A DNA stretch of 64,000 bases from Pyrodictiaceae archaeon (GCA_027036135.1 JALVSY010000030.1:148501-212500); one strand, 5' to 3'; positions 1 to 9,137 are shown, counted from the first letter of the stretch. Notes: generated from the letters alone by a model not told the origin. Program-made: numbers and translations.

Positions 1-1
1 A

Positions 2-49
2 CTGGCCGATATCGAGACCGTGCTCTACTACTTGTTAAGGAAGGCATAA
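2..49 (+). CDS. 3' end of a gene entering from the left edge (tentative)
   Basis: One frame is open from the first bases and ends with TAA at 47-49, giving a short C-terminal tail that reads LADIETVLYYLLRKA. Its amphipathic composition suits a real protein end, and the next gene's ribosome-binding site follows 21 bases later. Another frame is also open through about base 105, so the choice rests mainly on spacing. Too little is visible to name a product. Confidence 0.3.
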   Translation: MADIETVLYYLLRKA

Positions 50-85
50 ACTTCTCGGCACAAGTTGCAAGGAGGGACATTCCTA

Positions 86-604
86 ATGCCAAGACCGAGG
101 CTTAGTCTAGGAAAATACTTCACTATTCCTTACTCTGTGTTTGAGATGTTGATGCAGATGCGGGGAGCAATTGACCCTGATAGTGGCCAGATAGTTTGTC
201 ACTTCCTAGACTTAGGGGTAACAGTACTTGATACAGAAGGTGGCTCTGTCCCATTCATAGTAATTGATGGCTGCTTATTCGCGACATTTGGCAAGGAGAA
301 CATCGAGAACATACTTGGTGCCGAAGCCGCTGTGGAAGTGGATAATATACGTGTTGATAGAGGAAGGATTGTGTTCGGTGATGTTGAGATAGATAATTAT
401 TGGGGTCCTATAGCTCTAGCCTTTGCTGCCGAGACAGGTGCTCCTATAAAAACCTATAAGCTATACATAGACGTTGATGGCAAGGAGGCACCGATTGCAG
501 CGATACTGGTTGAGAACACCGACGCAGGCCCAATGCTTATACTAATACCCAGGAGCTGTGAGTACGTAGAGGAAGGCGAGGAGAAGCCATTAACTCATCT
601 CTAG
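86..604 (+). CDS. conserved-looking protein of unknown function
   Basis: A 172-residue protein that I do not recognise. The ATG at 86 is chosen over an in-frame TTG at 65 because GGAGGG at 71-76 lies at ideal distance from it. The sequence alternates short beta-like stretches with acidic turns and has no membrane segment, no cysteine cluster and no familiar nucleotide-binding motif, so a small soluble all-beta or alpha/beta protein is likely. The C-terminus is acidic. It converges on the diphthine synthase gene with only two bases between the stop codons, so the two probably terminate against each other. Confidence 0.7.
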   Translation: MPRPRLSLGKYFTIPYSVFEMLMQMRGAIDPDSGQIVCHFLDLGVTVLDTEGGSVPFIVIDGCLFATFGKENIENILGAEAAVEVDNIRVDRGRIVFGDVEIDNYWGPIALAFAAETGAPIKTYKLYIDVDGKEAPIAAILVENTDAGPMLILIPRSCEYVEEGEEKPLTHL

Positions 605-606
605 CA

Positions 607-1407
607 CTATTTCCCGGGGCACTCGTTGCACTCACATAGTGTTCGTAGAGCTTCTGCCTCTACTGGGTGTAATCGAGGAGCAGTTACTATAAGACTATGA
701 GGTGGCGAGGGAAACTCCTCTTCTAGTAACGTGCTTGGCTTACCAGCCTTGCACTTGGCGTCGGGAAGACCTGCACGTGCAACACCGACCAGTATAGCGG
801 ATACTATACGAGGCTCCACTCTTCTTTCGGCTGCTAGTTCGTCCTCGAGTCTTAGCAATATCTCTACGGCTTCGTTTATCGTCATAGCCCTGTTCTCGTC
901 GAGGCGTAGGTCAAGCAACACAAGGCTGTGAAGATTCCTAGCCATGTTATCCCATATGGTTTCTACGACGCTAAACGGCTTGAAAGCCTCCGGGTATACG
1001 AGTGTTATAGGGTGACAAAACTTGTAGAACTGGAGCCCAGTAGCATCTATTACAGCTTGTATACCGGAGACACCGGGGACTACCTCCACGTCAACACCTT
1101 TACTCACAGCCTCGAGAACGAGAGAGACATGAGTTGTAGCGAATAAGGGATCCCCCGGAACCAGTAAAACAACGTTAAGCATCTTAGCTTCCTCTATGAT
1201 CCTATGAGACTCGTTTTCGAGAAGCTTCCTACTAGCATGAATTACCTCGGCACCAGGGGCATAGACCTCAACATTGCTTCTTTCAAGGCCGGGAGCTATG
1301 CTTGTATAAGTATCTATGTAGACCTTGTCGGCACGTTTCAGTAACTCTATGGCTTTAAGGCTCAAATACTCTATTGAAGGGCCTGCACCTACAACATATA
1401 GCGCCAA
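607..1407 (-). CDS. dphB: diphthine synthase (diphthamide biosynthesis methyltransferase)
   Basis: This S-adenosylmethionine methyltransferase methylates the modified histidine of elongation factor 2 during diphthamide synthesis. The 266-residue length fits the family. It has the tetrapyrrole-methylase fold signatures: GAGP near residues 7-10, PGDPLFATTH at about 84-93 and PGVSGIQA at about 111-118. The C-terminus carries a small CECNEC cysteine cluster that may bind metal. It is transcribed divergently from the hexulose-phosphate synthase gene, with a short shared promoter region. Dph2 is not in the window. Identity is firm on motifs and length. Confidence 0.93.
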   Translation of the reverse strand: MALYVVGAGPSIEYLSLKAIELLKRADKVYIDTYTSIAPGLERSNVEVYAPGAEVIHASRKLLENESHRIIEEAKMLNVVLLVPGDPLFATTHVSLVLEAVSKGVDVEVVPGVSGIQAVIDATGLQFYKFCHPITLVYPEAFKPFSVVETIWDNMARNLHSLVLLDLRLDENRAMTINEAVEILLRLEDELAAERRVEPRIVSAILVGVARAGLPDAKCKAGKPSTLLEEEFPSPPHSLIVTAPRLHPVEAEALRTLCECNECPGK

Positions 1408-1488
1408 GCTGTGCCTACCCTGTTACGCCCTATGTGCCAGCTGAGTAAAAATATGGAGAGCTACCGGGAGAACCTTGGTAGGAAGAGG

Positions 1489-2187
1489 ATGCGTCCCCGT
1501 CTCCTAGACCTTGTAGAAAAAGAGAGGCCCGTTCTACAAGTAGCTCTAGACTATACGAATCTCGAGGAAGCTCTGCGCCTTGCAACTGCTCTGCATAGGG
1601 AGCTGGGCGAGCATGCATGGATAGCAGAAGCTGGCACCCCCTTGATAAAAGCCGAGGGTATGAAGTCTGTGAGATTGCTCCATGCAAGCATTGACCCAGT
1701 GCACGTGATTGCTGATACAAAGACAGCTGATACAGGAGAGCTTGAAATAGGGCTTGCAGCCAATGCCGGAGCAAGCGCAGCAACAGTGCTAGCATGCACC
1801 CTTAATGAAACCATAGAAGCAGCTATAAGAGAGGCCCATAGCAGGGGTATAGCATTAGCCGCTGACATGATAGCAGTAAAGAATATCGAAGAAAGAGCAG
1901 AGCAGCTAGAATCACTAGGTGTTGATATAATCGAGCTCCACATAGGCATAGATGCACAAAGAGCCCTCGGAATGACAGCAGGAGACCTTGTCGAGCTAGT
2001 TAGAAAGCTATCAAAAAGACTCAAGCCCTACCTCGCAGTCGCTGGCGGAATAAACAAGAATACTGCACCGCAACTAGCTGAAGCAGGAGCAGACATAGTC
2101 ATTGTGGGAGGCGCAATAACCAAGAGCATAGACCCCGTAAGAGCAGCGAGAGATATCATCCACGCAATTAAGCGGAAACGGCAATAA
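1489..2187 (+). CDS. hxlA: 3-hexulose-6-phosphate synthase
   Basis: A TIM-barrel enzyme of the orotidine-phosphate decarboxylase superfamily. It interconverts hexulose 6-phosphate with ribulose 5-phosphate and formaldehyde, and in archaea usually runs in reverse to make ribulose 5-phosphate for nucleotides. Visible family motifs are QVALDY near the start, ADTKTADTGELE in the middle and VAGGINKNTA plus IVVGGAI near the end. The frame is open back to 1411, but family members begin near the VLQVALDY strand and a TATA-like stretch lies near 1446-1453, so I start at ATG 1489 (233 residues). The partner isomerase is not adjacent. Confidence 0.88.
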   Translation: MRPRLLDLVEKERPVLQVALDYTNLEEALRLATALHRELGEHAWIAEAGTPLIKAEGMKSVRLLHASIDPVHVIADTKTADTGELEIGLAANAGASAATVLACTLNETIEAAIREAHSRGIALAADMIAVKNIEERAEQLESLGVDIIELHIGIDAQRALGMTAGDLVELVRKLSKRLKPYLAVAGGINKNTAPQLAEAGADIVIVGGAITKSIDPVRAARDIIHAIKRKRQ

Positions 2188-2221
2188 AGACTTAACCCGG
2201 TAACCCCACGAGATTATTACC

Positions 2222-2230
2222 TATAAAATT
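2222..2230 (+). promoter_or_regulatory. TATA box of tRNA-Val
   Basis: TATAAAATT lies about 20-28 bases before the mature tRNA 5' end at 2250, the spacing expected for an archaeal TATA box. Nothing else in the gap after the hexulose-phosphate synthase gene resembles a promoter. Confidence 0.7.
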
Positions 2231-2249
2231 GGAGCCCCTTTGGAGGGGC

Positions 2250-2324
2250 GGGCCCGTCGTCTAGCCTGGTTAGGACGCCGCCCTGACACGGCGGAGGTCC
2301 GGGGTTCAAATCCCCGCGGGCCCA
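2250..2324 (+). tRNA. tRNA-Val (anticodon GAC)
   Basis: The cloverleaf reads directly: acceptor GGGCCCG (2250-2256) pairs with CGGGCCC (2317-2323), discriminator A at 2324, and CCA is encoded at 2325-2327. The anticodon stem CCGCC/GGCGG encloses CTGACAC, placing GAC at 2285-2287. The T arm is CGGGG-TTCAAAT-CCCCG. No intron is present. It is a single transcription unit between the hexulose-phosphate synthase and PEPCK genes. Confidence 0.97.
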
Positions 2325-2483
2325 CCACTTATTACCTAGTTCTAGGGAGCCCTGCCATCATTTGTCATTATGTAGATTTGGTAGATACTACTAAGAGATA
2401 ATCCTTTGCCAAAACTCGTTAATACCTTCATGACTTTCCCCCTTCTTGGATAGGGCTTCCCCGTGCAGTAAGGTGTCTATACT

Positions 2484-4386
2484 TTGGTTAGGGAAAGACT
2501 AATTGAAGAGGAATACGATTACCTCAGTGTTTTAGAGAAAGTTATGGATAAAGGAATGCTTGGAAAGCTCCTAAGGATTAATGACTCGGAGCTACATAGA
2601 TGGATAGCTGATATAGTGAAGGTTGCGCAGCCAAGATCCGTTTACTTGATTACGGGCAGCGAGGAGGACTTCGAATATGTGCGTCGAGCTGCTATAAGGA
2701 ATCGTGAGGAAATACCGAGTAAGTACCCGAGGCACACTGTCCACTTCGATGGACCACACGATATTGCTAGGGATAGGAAGAATACGAGAATACTCTATCC
2801 AGGTGGAAAGGAGATTCCATTCATAAATACCCTTGATAGAGAGACTGGGCTTAGGGAGATAAAGAGCATAATCCCAGGCATGATGAAAGGGAGAGAGATG
2901 TTTGTTGGATTCTATTGCTTCGGGCCAAAGCACTCACCCTTCACCATGCACGCTGTACAGGTAACAGACTCCGCCTATGTCGAGCATAATGAGAACCTAC
3001 TATACCGCGTATGCTACGACGAGTTCGTGGAGAAAGCACCCAACTTGCACTATGCGCGTTTCCTCCACGCTACTGGCGAGAGAGACGAGCACGGCTGGGT
3101 AAAGAACATTGACAAGAGACGGATATACATAGACCTCATTGACTACACGGTGTACAGTGTTAATACCCAGTACGGCGGAAATACTATAGGCTTAAAGAAA
3201 CCCATGTTCAGGCTATGTATATACAAGGGTAGCCTCGAGGGCTGGCTATGCGAACACATGTTTATAGCAGGCATAAAGGGGCCAGGTGACAGAATAACGT
3301 ATTTCACCGGAGCATTCCCAGCCGGATGCGGTAAGACATCAACAACGTTCGCATCAGACACTGTTGTCGGAGACGACTTAGCCATAATAAAGCCATATAA
3401 CGGCGAGCCACGAGCCACGAACCCAGAGAAAGGCATGTTCGGCATAATTGATGGAGTTAACCCACGAGATGACCCAGCAACTCTATCGAATACTGACTAA
3501 CCCCGAATACGAGATAGTGTTCTCTAATGTTCTACTGACGAAGGATGGAGAAGTCTGGTGGAATGGCAAGGAGGGGGAACCGAGGCCCGGAATAAACTTT
3601 GCTGGCGAATGGTGGCCCGGAAAGAGAGATGAGAACGGCAACGAGATATCACCATCACACCCCAATGCAAGGTTTACGATACAGCTCGAGTACCTCGAAA
3701 GACTCGATCCCAGGTATAATGATCCTCATGGCGTCCCGGTAGGTGCAATGATATTTGGCGGACGCGATCCCGATACATGGGTCCCCGTGGAGGAGTCTTT
3801 CGACTGGATGCACGGCGTTATAACCAAGGCAGCTGCCCTAGAGTCGCAGAAAACTGCTGCAGTCCTAGGCAAGGCTGGCAAACTGGAGTTCAATCCCTTC
3901 GCGATACTCGATTTCCTACCAATATCCGTAGGAGCCTTCATAAAACTTCACCTAGATTTCGCGAAAAAGGTTGAGAAGCTACCAAGAATATTTGGGGTAA
4001 ACTACTTCCTTAAAGACGAGAAAGGAAACTATATCGCAGACAAGGTCGATAAAAGAGTATGGCTAAAATGGATGGAGCTAAGGGTGCACAACGAGGTAGA
4101 AGCACTAAGAACGTCAACAGGTCTTATACCAGTATACGATGACCTAGTAGAACTCTTCCGCAAACACCTAGACAAAGAATACTCTGAGGAACGCTACGAG
4201 AAGGAATTCGCCACTAGGATACCCCAGCACCTAGCAAAGATAGAGCGCATATGGAAGATCTACGAGGAGATACCAGACACGCCAAAGATACTCTTTGATG
4301 TCCTTCTAGAGCAGAAAAGGAGACTGAAAGAAGCCCAGAACAAGTGGGGCAACATAGTTTCGCCATTCAAGTACGATAAGGCATAA
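2484..4386 (+). CDS. pckG: GTP-dependent phosphoenolpyruvate carboxykinase, interrupted by a frameshift
   Basis: Converts oxaloacetate and GTP to phosphoenolpyruvate. The enzyme is split over two frames: one runs 2484-3500, the second continues to 4386. The first holds the substrate-binding half and the P-loop (PAGCGKTSTT), followed by a GDDLA metal-binding motif; the second holds the rest of the nucleotide-binding half with NPEYEIVFSN, WWNGKEGEP and FGGRDPDTW. Skipping one base near 3480 joins DDPA to LYRILTNPEY and gives about 633 residues, close to the family length. The start is TTG 2484. Both halves look intact and conserved, so the break is recent, a sequencing error, or a programmed +1 shift. 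Confidence 0.85.
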
Positions 4387-4468
4387 AATCTATTTATTAA
4401 CGTTTTTATACTATAATATACTAGAATCACTTTTAACAAAAACACAATAACCAATACCTTTACCCTGA

Positions 4469-4478
4469 GTATATAAAA
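4469..4478 (+). promoter_or_regulatory. strong TATA box for the downstream ncRNA candidate
   Basis: GTATATAAAA lies in an AT-rich stretch about 50 bases before an abruptly GC-rich segment. A transcript starting 24-27 bases downstream would begin near 4494. No forward coding region follows before the oppositely oriented acdB stop codon, so the promoter needs another purpose. Confidence 0.55.
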
Positions 4479-4492
4479 GATAATAAAGTACA

Positions 4493-4585
4493 GGCTCCGT
4501 GATGCGGGGCTCTACCCATCCCCTCCCGAAAGGGGAGGGTCGTTAGCCGGGTCTCCGGGGTACTTCTTCACAGCCCGTGTAGTAA
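4493..4585 (+). ncRNA. candidate structured non-coding RNA after PEPCK
   Basis: A GC-rich block sits in AT-rich intergenic DNA, directly after a good TATA box. Three hairpins can be drawn: GCTCCG/CGGGGC around 4494-4510, a seven-pair stem CCCTCCC/GGGAGGG with loop GAAAG around 4522-4540, and CCGG/CCGG around 4547-4558. An ACA follows at 4570-4572, which loosely recalls an H/ACA guide RNA, but I cannot draw a proper pseudouridylation pocket. It has no CTGA D box, so a C/D RNA is unlikely. Strand is inferred from the TATA box. Confidence 0.4.
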
Positions 4586-4632
4586 AATGTTCCTCGAAAA
4601 CTATGTTATTATTTGCCTTTAATTAGGCTTCG

Positions 4633-5340
4633 TTACTTCTTTAGTATTATCCTCACGTCTACTGCGAGTGCGCCCTTGCCTTTCTCGTAGCTTAGTATCG
4701 GGTTTAGATCCATTTCGTTTATTTCTGGGTTTTCTTTCATTAGGTTTTGCACTGCCATGATTATCTTTATTAGCGAGTCTATGTCTCGTGGAGCTATATT
4801 CCTATACCCTCTAATTATCTTATATGCCTTGACTTCCTTTATCATTTCTTCGGCATCTTGTTCGCTGAAGGGGACTACTCTGAAGCTTACATCCTTGAAA
4901 ACTTCTATGAAGATACCACCCAGGCCGAACATTATTGCTGGGCCGAAGACGGGGTCCCTTATTGCACCGACTACTACTTCTATTGCACCTTTCGGTGCCA
5001 TTTTTTGTACAAGGATTCCTGTTATTCGTGCATCCGGGACGTGTTTTTTCACATTATTTATTATCTCGCTGAAGGCCTTTCGTACTTCGTCGGGGGTCGT
5101 GAGTCCTACTATTACGCCGCCTACATCGCTCTTGTGCACTATGTCTGGGCTAACGATTTTGAGTACTACTGGGTATCCTATTTTCTCCGCTATTTCTACT
5201 GCCTCGTCAGCTGTCTGGGCTAGACCGTATCCGGGGACTGGTACACCGTAGGCCTCTACGAGGGATAGGGCTTCGTGCTCGAGAAGCTTTGTTCTATTCT
5301 CTTGTAGTGCTTTTTCTATAATTTCACGAGGACTAGGCAA
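4633..5340 (-). CDS. acdB: ADP-forming acetate/acyl-CoA ligase, beta subunit
   Basis: An ATP-grasp subunit (235 residues) of the archaeal enzyme that makes ATP from acyl-CoA, ADP and phosphate, the energy-conserving step of peptide and sugar fermentation. The motifs PVVLKIVSPDIVHKSDVGG (residues about 57-75) and MDLNPIL near the C-terminus are typical of the stand-alone beta subunit. The start is TTG 5340, with GGAGG at 5350-5354 in good position. The alpha (CoA-binding) subunit is not adjacent, so the subunits are encoded apart, as is common in archaea. Confidence 0.9.
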   Translation of the reverse strand: MPSPREIIEKALQENRTKLLEHEALSLVEAYGVPVPGYGLAQTADEAVEIAEKIGYPVVLKIVSPDIVHKSDVGGVIVGLTTPDEVRKAFSEIINNVKKHVPDARITGILVQKMAPKGAIEVVVGAIRDPVFGPAIMFGLGGIFIEVFKDVSFRVVPFSEQDAEEMIKEVKAYKIIRGYRNIAPRDIDSLIKIIMAVQNLMKENPEINEMDLNPILSYEKGKGALAVDVRIILKK

Positions 5341-5490
5341 AGCTAGGTGCCTCCACTGCTTAGGTCTCGCCAGGTATCACTGGTACTAGGCGTGCTGAAT
5401 TAATTAGGTTTAGCCGGGGAATACATCCGGACAAAAATACTCCCGGAAATTATATAGTGAAAATATATACAGTTATTGAGGAGACCCTCG

Positions 5491-6156
5491 TTACAATCTT
5501 TGTGTCGAATTATCTATATAGAGAAGGAGTTCAATTGTCTTTACCAATACGTAGATATAGCCCAGTGCAGCAATAGAGGCTAGCGCCCATAGCGGCTTAT
5601 TTAGCAATCCGAAGAGGAATACTAGGAATAGTCGCACGTCTCTACTCGCTATCCCAGGTACTCTACCTACTAGGACCGGATGTTTACCGGATATTTTCTC
5701 GCCCACACAATGCACATATGTTACCAATAGATCCCCGCTCATCGCAAGCAACGACAAAGTTGCCACAAGCACTGTAGGTGCGCCTTCGAGTAGAGCTGCT
5801 ATAGAAAGACCAACTATTACTGCTATATCTGCTAGGCGGTCAAGCATTGTGTCGAAAAGTGCTCCGCCTCGGCTCTGTTTATTGAGCGCCCTCGCGATCT
5901 CGCCGTCAACGCCATCGAGGATCGAGCCTAGCTGGACAAGCACGGCACCTAACCATGCTGGCCCTATCGCTAGAAATAAGCCGCCCAAGGCGGTTACTAG
6001 CGCTGAGATTATACTAACTGTGTCTGGGCTAGGCGGGTTATCTAGCCTTACTAATAACTTTGTAATTCTTGTTGACACCTTCCTATTAATATACCTGGAC
6101 ACTATGCCGTCGGTTGACTTTCTTAGCTGCTTATCTACGTAACCACTCAAGGACAT
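5491..6156 (-). CDS. CDP-alcohol phosphatidyltransferase-type di-myo-inositol-phosphate phosphate synthase
   Basis: An integral membrane enzyme predicted to transfer inositol phosphate from CDP-inositol to L-myo-inositol 1-phosphate, making the phosphorylated precursor of the thermolyte di-myo-inositol phosphate. The signature DG-x2-DGEIAR-x9-G-x3-D-x3-D is complete around residues 81-106, and four to six hydrophobic segments flank it. It overlaps the cytidylyltransferase gene upstream by 26 bases, so the two are translationally coupled. In many hyperthermophiles the two activities are one fused protein; here they are separate. A phospholipid synthase is the alternative, but the neighbour argues for DIP. 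Confidence 0.8.
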   Translation of the reverse strand: MSLSGYVDKQLRKSTDGIVSRYINRKVSTRITKLLVRLDNPPSPDTVSIISALVTALGGLFLAIGPAWLGAVLVQLGSILDGVDGEIARALNKQSRGGALFDTMLDRLADIAVIVGLSIAALLEGAPTVLVATLSLLAMSGDLLVTYVHCVGEKISGKHPVLVGRVPGIASRDVRLFLVFLFGLLNKPLWALASIAALGYIYVLVKTIELLLYIDNSTQRL

Positions 6157-6874
6157 GGATTACCACCTCACGTCGCTTGCCTTTTTCTATTTCTTCTATA
6201 TCGGATACCGTGTCTACCTCTGTCCAGGGGAGCGAAGTGAACTCCGCTACGCCTAGTTTGTCCGTCTTCGCTAGGTTATTAGTTATCTCGTTTAGCTTTA
6301 TGACGGGCCTCGATATTAGTGATGTATTAGCTATGGTCCGGAGTATCTTAATTGGGTGAACTAAGTGTACACCGCTATCGATGTGGCTCCAGTACTGAAT
6401 ATTCTTGCCCACGGAGAAGCCTTGGAACCCGTTACTGGTTAGCTTCGTGGCCTCGTCTACCGCTATGAAGCGTGGAAACTTATCACCTGCTATAACATAG
6501 GGAAATGTATTTATTCTATCCATTAGCTTAGATGGTATATAAGCTGAGTAAATATGATCGCTCATGGACACATATGAATACTCTTCAAGAAAGCAGCTAG
6601 TTAAGCCTAGTAATAAGCTGAATCCATTCTCCTTCTCTGGCTTATCGTTTAGAACAATAATCGTTGAGCCCGGCCCAAGGATACTCTGAGATATTAGCTT
6701 TAATTCGTCTGCTATTCCCCGCCTAGTAACAATACATACCTCATCCACACCAAGGCTATGAAGAACAGATAAAGGATACCAGATCAGTGGATACCCGCTT
6801 ATTCTTAGAAGCTGCTTAGGCTTACCGATGCGACGACTAAGCCCAGCTGCGAGCACCAAGGCTCTCCTTATCAA
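6131..6874 (-). CDS. L-myo-inositol-1-phosphate cytidylyltransferase (NTP transferase)
   Basis: A MobA/RmlA-type nucleotidyltransferase that would activate inositol 1-phosphate with CTP to CDP-inositol. The N-terminal signature ALVLAAGLSRRIGKPKQLL is clear, with a later MSDHIY metal-site motif. I start at TTG 6874 rather than GTG 6883 because GGAGGT at 6882-6887 is seven bases from that TTG but overlaps the GTG. It is the first gene of a two-gene operon with the CDP-alcohol transferase, which supports the inositol assignment. Sequence alone would also allow another NTP-sugar enzyme. Confidence 0.78.
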   Translation of the reverse strand: MIRRALVLAAGLSRRIGKPKQLLRISGYPLIWYPLSVLHSLGVDEVCIVTRRGIADELKLISQSILGPGSTIIVLNDKPEKENGFSLLLGLTSCFLEEYSYVSMSDHIYSAYIPSKLMDRINTFPYVIAGDKFPRFIAVDEATKLTSNGFQGFSVGKNIQYWSHIDSGVHLVHPIKILRTIANTSLISRPVIKLNEITNNLAKTDKLGVAEFTSLPWTEVDTVSDIEEIEKGKRREVVIHVLEWLRR

Positions 6875-7160
6875 CCCTGTCACCTCCGTTAACGAGATAT
6901 AGGGCTACAATCAATGACGCGGAATAATCCCTACCAATACATAATGCATCGCGGTAAGACAATTGCCGGGGATAGGAGGGGTCGCCTTCGCTGGGCTTCA
7001 GCACGAATCGTTATGCCTAGTTCTAAGTGTCGGTGGTTTCGCTCATCCCCTAAAAGCTTACCCTTACTTGATTCAAGCTTATATTGAGGCTTAGCTATAC
7101 CTGTATAGGTTAAGGAACAACTAGTAATTAATCAAGGCTGACTAAAATAGTGTAGGGTTT

Positions 7161-9047
7161 TTATCCAGCTTCGGGCGGTTTAGCCTTTCTTTCTTCGACT
7201 TTTACCGTCTCTCCTCTCTCTAGGCGGAGTCTTGCTGTCCTGGCTAGCTCTCTTATTATGTCTGTCTTTGTTACTACACCAGCTACTCTCCCTTCTTCAT
7301 CTACAACTGGCACTCCATCCACATTGTGCTGCTTCATAAGCTCTATGGCTTTGACAACGTCGTCGCTTGTCTTCACATAGACGTCTCGGAGCGGCACCAT
7401 AGCGTCAAGGACGAGTAGCGGTGTTACCTTCACGTAGCGACCTTTGCGCGCTGCGCCTTTGACTAGCTTTCTTACCCATATTAGGCGGCGGCTCTTGATA
7501 CCGGTTACTGCGTCCTCGTATGCTACAAAGGGCAACCTATTCGCTGATACCACGCCTAGTATCTTTGAGCCATCATAGACCGTTAGTGCATCTAAGTAGA
7601 ATGTTTGCATCTTCTTGACCGCGTGGTATAGGCTATGATGCGGGTGTACTATACCAATGCGGCCCGGCGTCATTATGTTCTCTACTTTTGCCCTACCAGC
7701 CATATGCTGCGCATATGCCTCTACTATATCATCCTTTGTTATGAAGCCTATGGGCTGACCTTTCTCATCCTCAACTATTGCTACCTCAGCTTTTGACTGC
7801 GTCATTAGGAGTGCTACTTTCTCTATGCTGTCATCGGCCTTTACCCGAGGTATATCAGTATCCATCACATAGTCTATGAGGTATCTATCATATACACGCC
7901 TCTTCCAGATGGGGCCTTTTAGGCCAATGGCCCTAAGCATTCCCCACTTGGTTACTACTCCCACTATTTGTCCCTTTTCATCAACTACTAGGAGGTAGTT
8001 GGTTCGGCAGCGGAGCATCATTCTCCGCGCATGCTCTATTGTATCATTTATTGTCACCGCTGGTAACTCGGGACGAGCTATGTTTGCTGCACTTATACCT
8101 GCAAGTGTCTCAACTGGTGGCTTTGCTACTAATACCTGCTGGAGCACTGTCTGGGTTGTGGTATAGGTTACTCTCTCCTCGGGCTTTACCTCTATTGGTA
8201 GTGCAGCTCTCTTAGCTGGTCTTACCCTACCGGGCTTTGCTCCCTCAATATAGGCTCTTGCTACATCGTATATTGTTAGGACGCCTATGAGCTTACCGCT
8301 TTCCTCGTCAATAACGGGTAGTATTGGGAAGTCATTTTCTACCATTATTTTGGCTGCATACTCTATCGGGGTCTCTGGTGTTGCCGCTGGCGCACCGCGC
8401 AGCATTATTGTGCGTACTTTTGCTACTGACTTGAGCCCCCTCTCGCTCTCCCTGTGGAAGAACCACCTACCGGTTGAAACGAATTCTCTGAGCGTTATGA
8501 GGCCTACCGGTATGGGCTCTTCCTTGCTCCTAACAACTACCTTTCCTAGCTTCCCATGATATACTAGGTCGCTCCACACACGGTTAACCCGCTCATCCTG
8601 GTATGTTATGTACTCCTCTATGTCCTCGGTAGTCATTACCTCTGTTACTGTCTCAGCTATTGGCTCGAATCCTGCAGCCATTAACCCCTTAACTATATCG
8701 GCAATACTCACAACGCCTATTACTACAGGGTTGTCTGGCGAATCAAGCACGGGTACAGCATAGACTTTTTCCTCGCGCATCCGCTGTACTACATCCTCTA
8801 TCTCGTCCTCCTTGTAAACAACAGGATAGTCTAAAGCAATATCCTTTGCGCGTAGATGCGAGTAATGGCTAGTTATTTGTATTACTTCCCTCCACGTCAC
8901 ATAGCCCTCATGCTTCATTTCTTTCTCGTTATTCACTATAACCGCTATCGGCTCCTCATTGTCCCTTAGCAACGCCCTAACCACTGTCGCGGGAGTATCA
9001 CCCGTTACCACCACACGGGGCTTCCTAGCAACCTCCCATATCTTCAC
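7161..9047 (-). CDS. multi-CBS-domain protein (about eight CBS repeats)
   Basis: A 628-residue soluble protein built almost only of CBS domains. I count eight repeats near residues 1-60, 66-125, 136-195, 207-268, 324-385, 395-450, 457-508 and 551-605, i.e. four Bateman pairs. Recognisable repeat cores include VYAVPVLDS, FPILPVID, YLLVVDEKGQ and VDGVPVVDEEGR. CBS pairs bind adenosine nucleotides and regulate partners. No catalytic or DNA-binding domain is evident; the linker around 270-320 and the lysine-rich tail are the only non-CBS parts. The gene appears monocistronic, starting at GTG 9047. Confidence 0.88.
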   Translation of the reverse strand: MKIWEVARKPRVVVTGDTPATVVRALLRDNEEPIAVIVNNEKEMKHEGYVTWREVIQITSHYSHLRAKDIALDYPVVYKEDEIEDVVQRMREEKVYAVPVLDSPDNPVVIGVVSIADIVKGLMAAGFEPIAETVTEVMTTEDIEEYITYQDERVNRVWSDLVYHGKLGKVVVRSKEEPIPVGLITLREFVSTGRWFFHRESERGLKSVAKVRTIMLRGAPAATPETPIEYAAKIMVENDFPILPVIDEESGKLIGVLTIYDVARAYIEGAKPGRVRPAKRAALPIEVKPEERVTYTTTQTVLQQVLVAKPPVETLAGISAANIARPELPAVTINDTIEHARRMMLRCRTNYLLVVDEKGQIVGVVTKWGMLRAIGLKGPIWKRRVYDRYLIDYVMDTDIPRVKADDSIEKVALLMTQSKAEVAIVEDEKGQPIGFITKDDIVEAYAQHMAGRAKVENIMTPGRIGIVHPHHSLYHAVKKMQTFYLDALTVYDGSKILGVVSANRLPFVAYEDAVTGIKSRRLIWVRKLVKGAARKGRYVKVTPLLVLDAMVPLRDVYVKTSDDVVKAIELMKQHNVDGVPVVDEEGRVAGVVTKTDIIRELARTARLRLERGETVKVEERKAKPPEAG

Positions 9048-9137
9048 CTAGCCTTCACCCCCCTTGAAGACATAGCTATGACCAGTATAAAAGAATCCAA
9101 CGCTCAAAAACAACTAAGCACGAATTCCAAGCCTCAT

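Noticed and set aside
1551..2024. A 157-codon reverse frame opposite hexulose-phosphate synthase
   Set aside because: Ser/Ala-rich shadow of the real gene; no start signal.
4757..5251. A 164-codon forward frame rich in Ser and Thr opposite acdB
   Set aside because: It is the mirror frame of a well-conserved gene; low-complexity composition is an artefact of codon use.
7095..7108. Inverted repeat CTATAC-CT-GTATAG in the gap upstream of the IPCT gene
   Set aside because: Short, AT-rich and not next to any start; chance is likely. The rest of 6884-7160 shows nothing firm.
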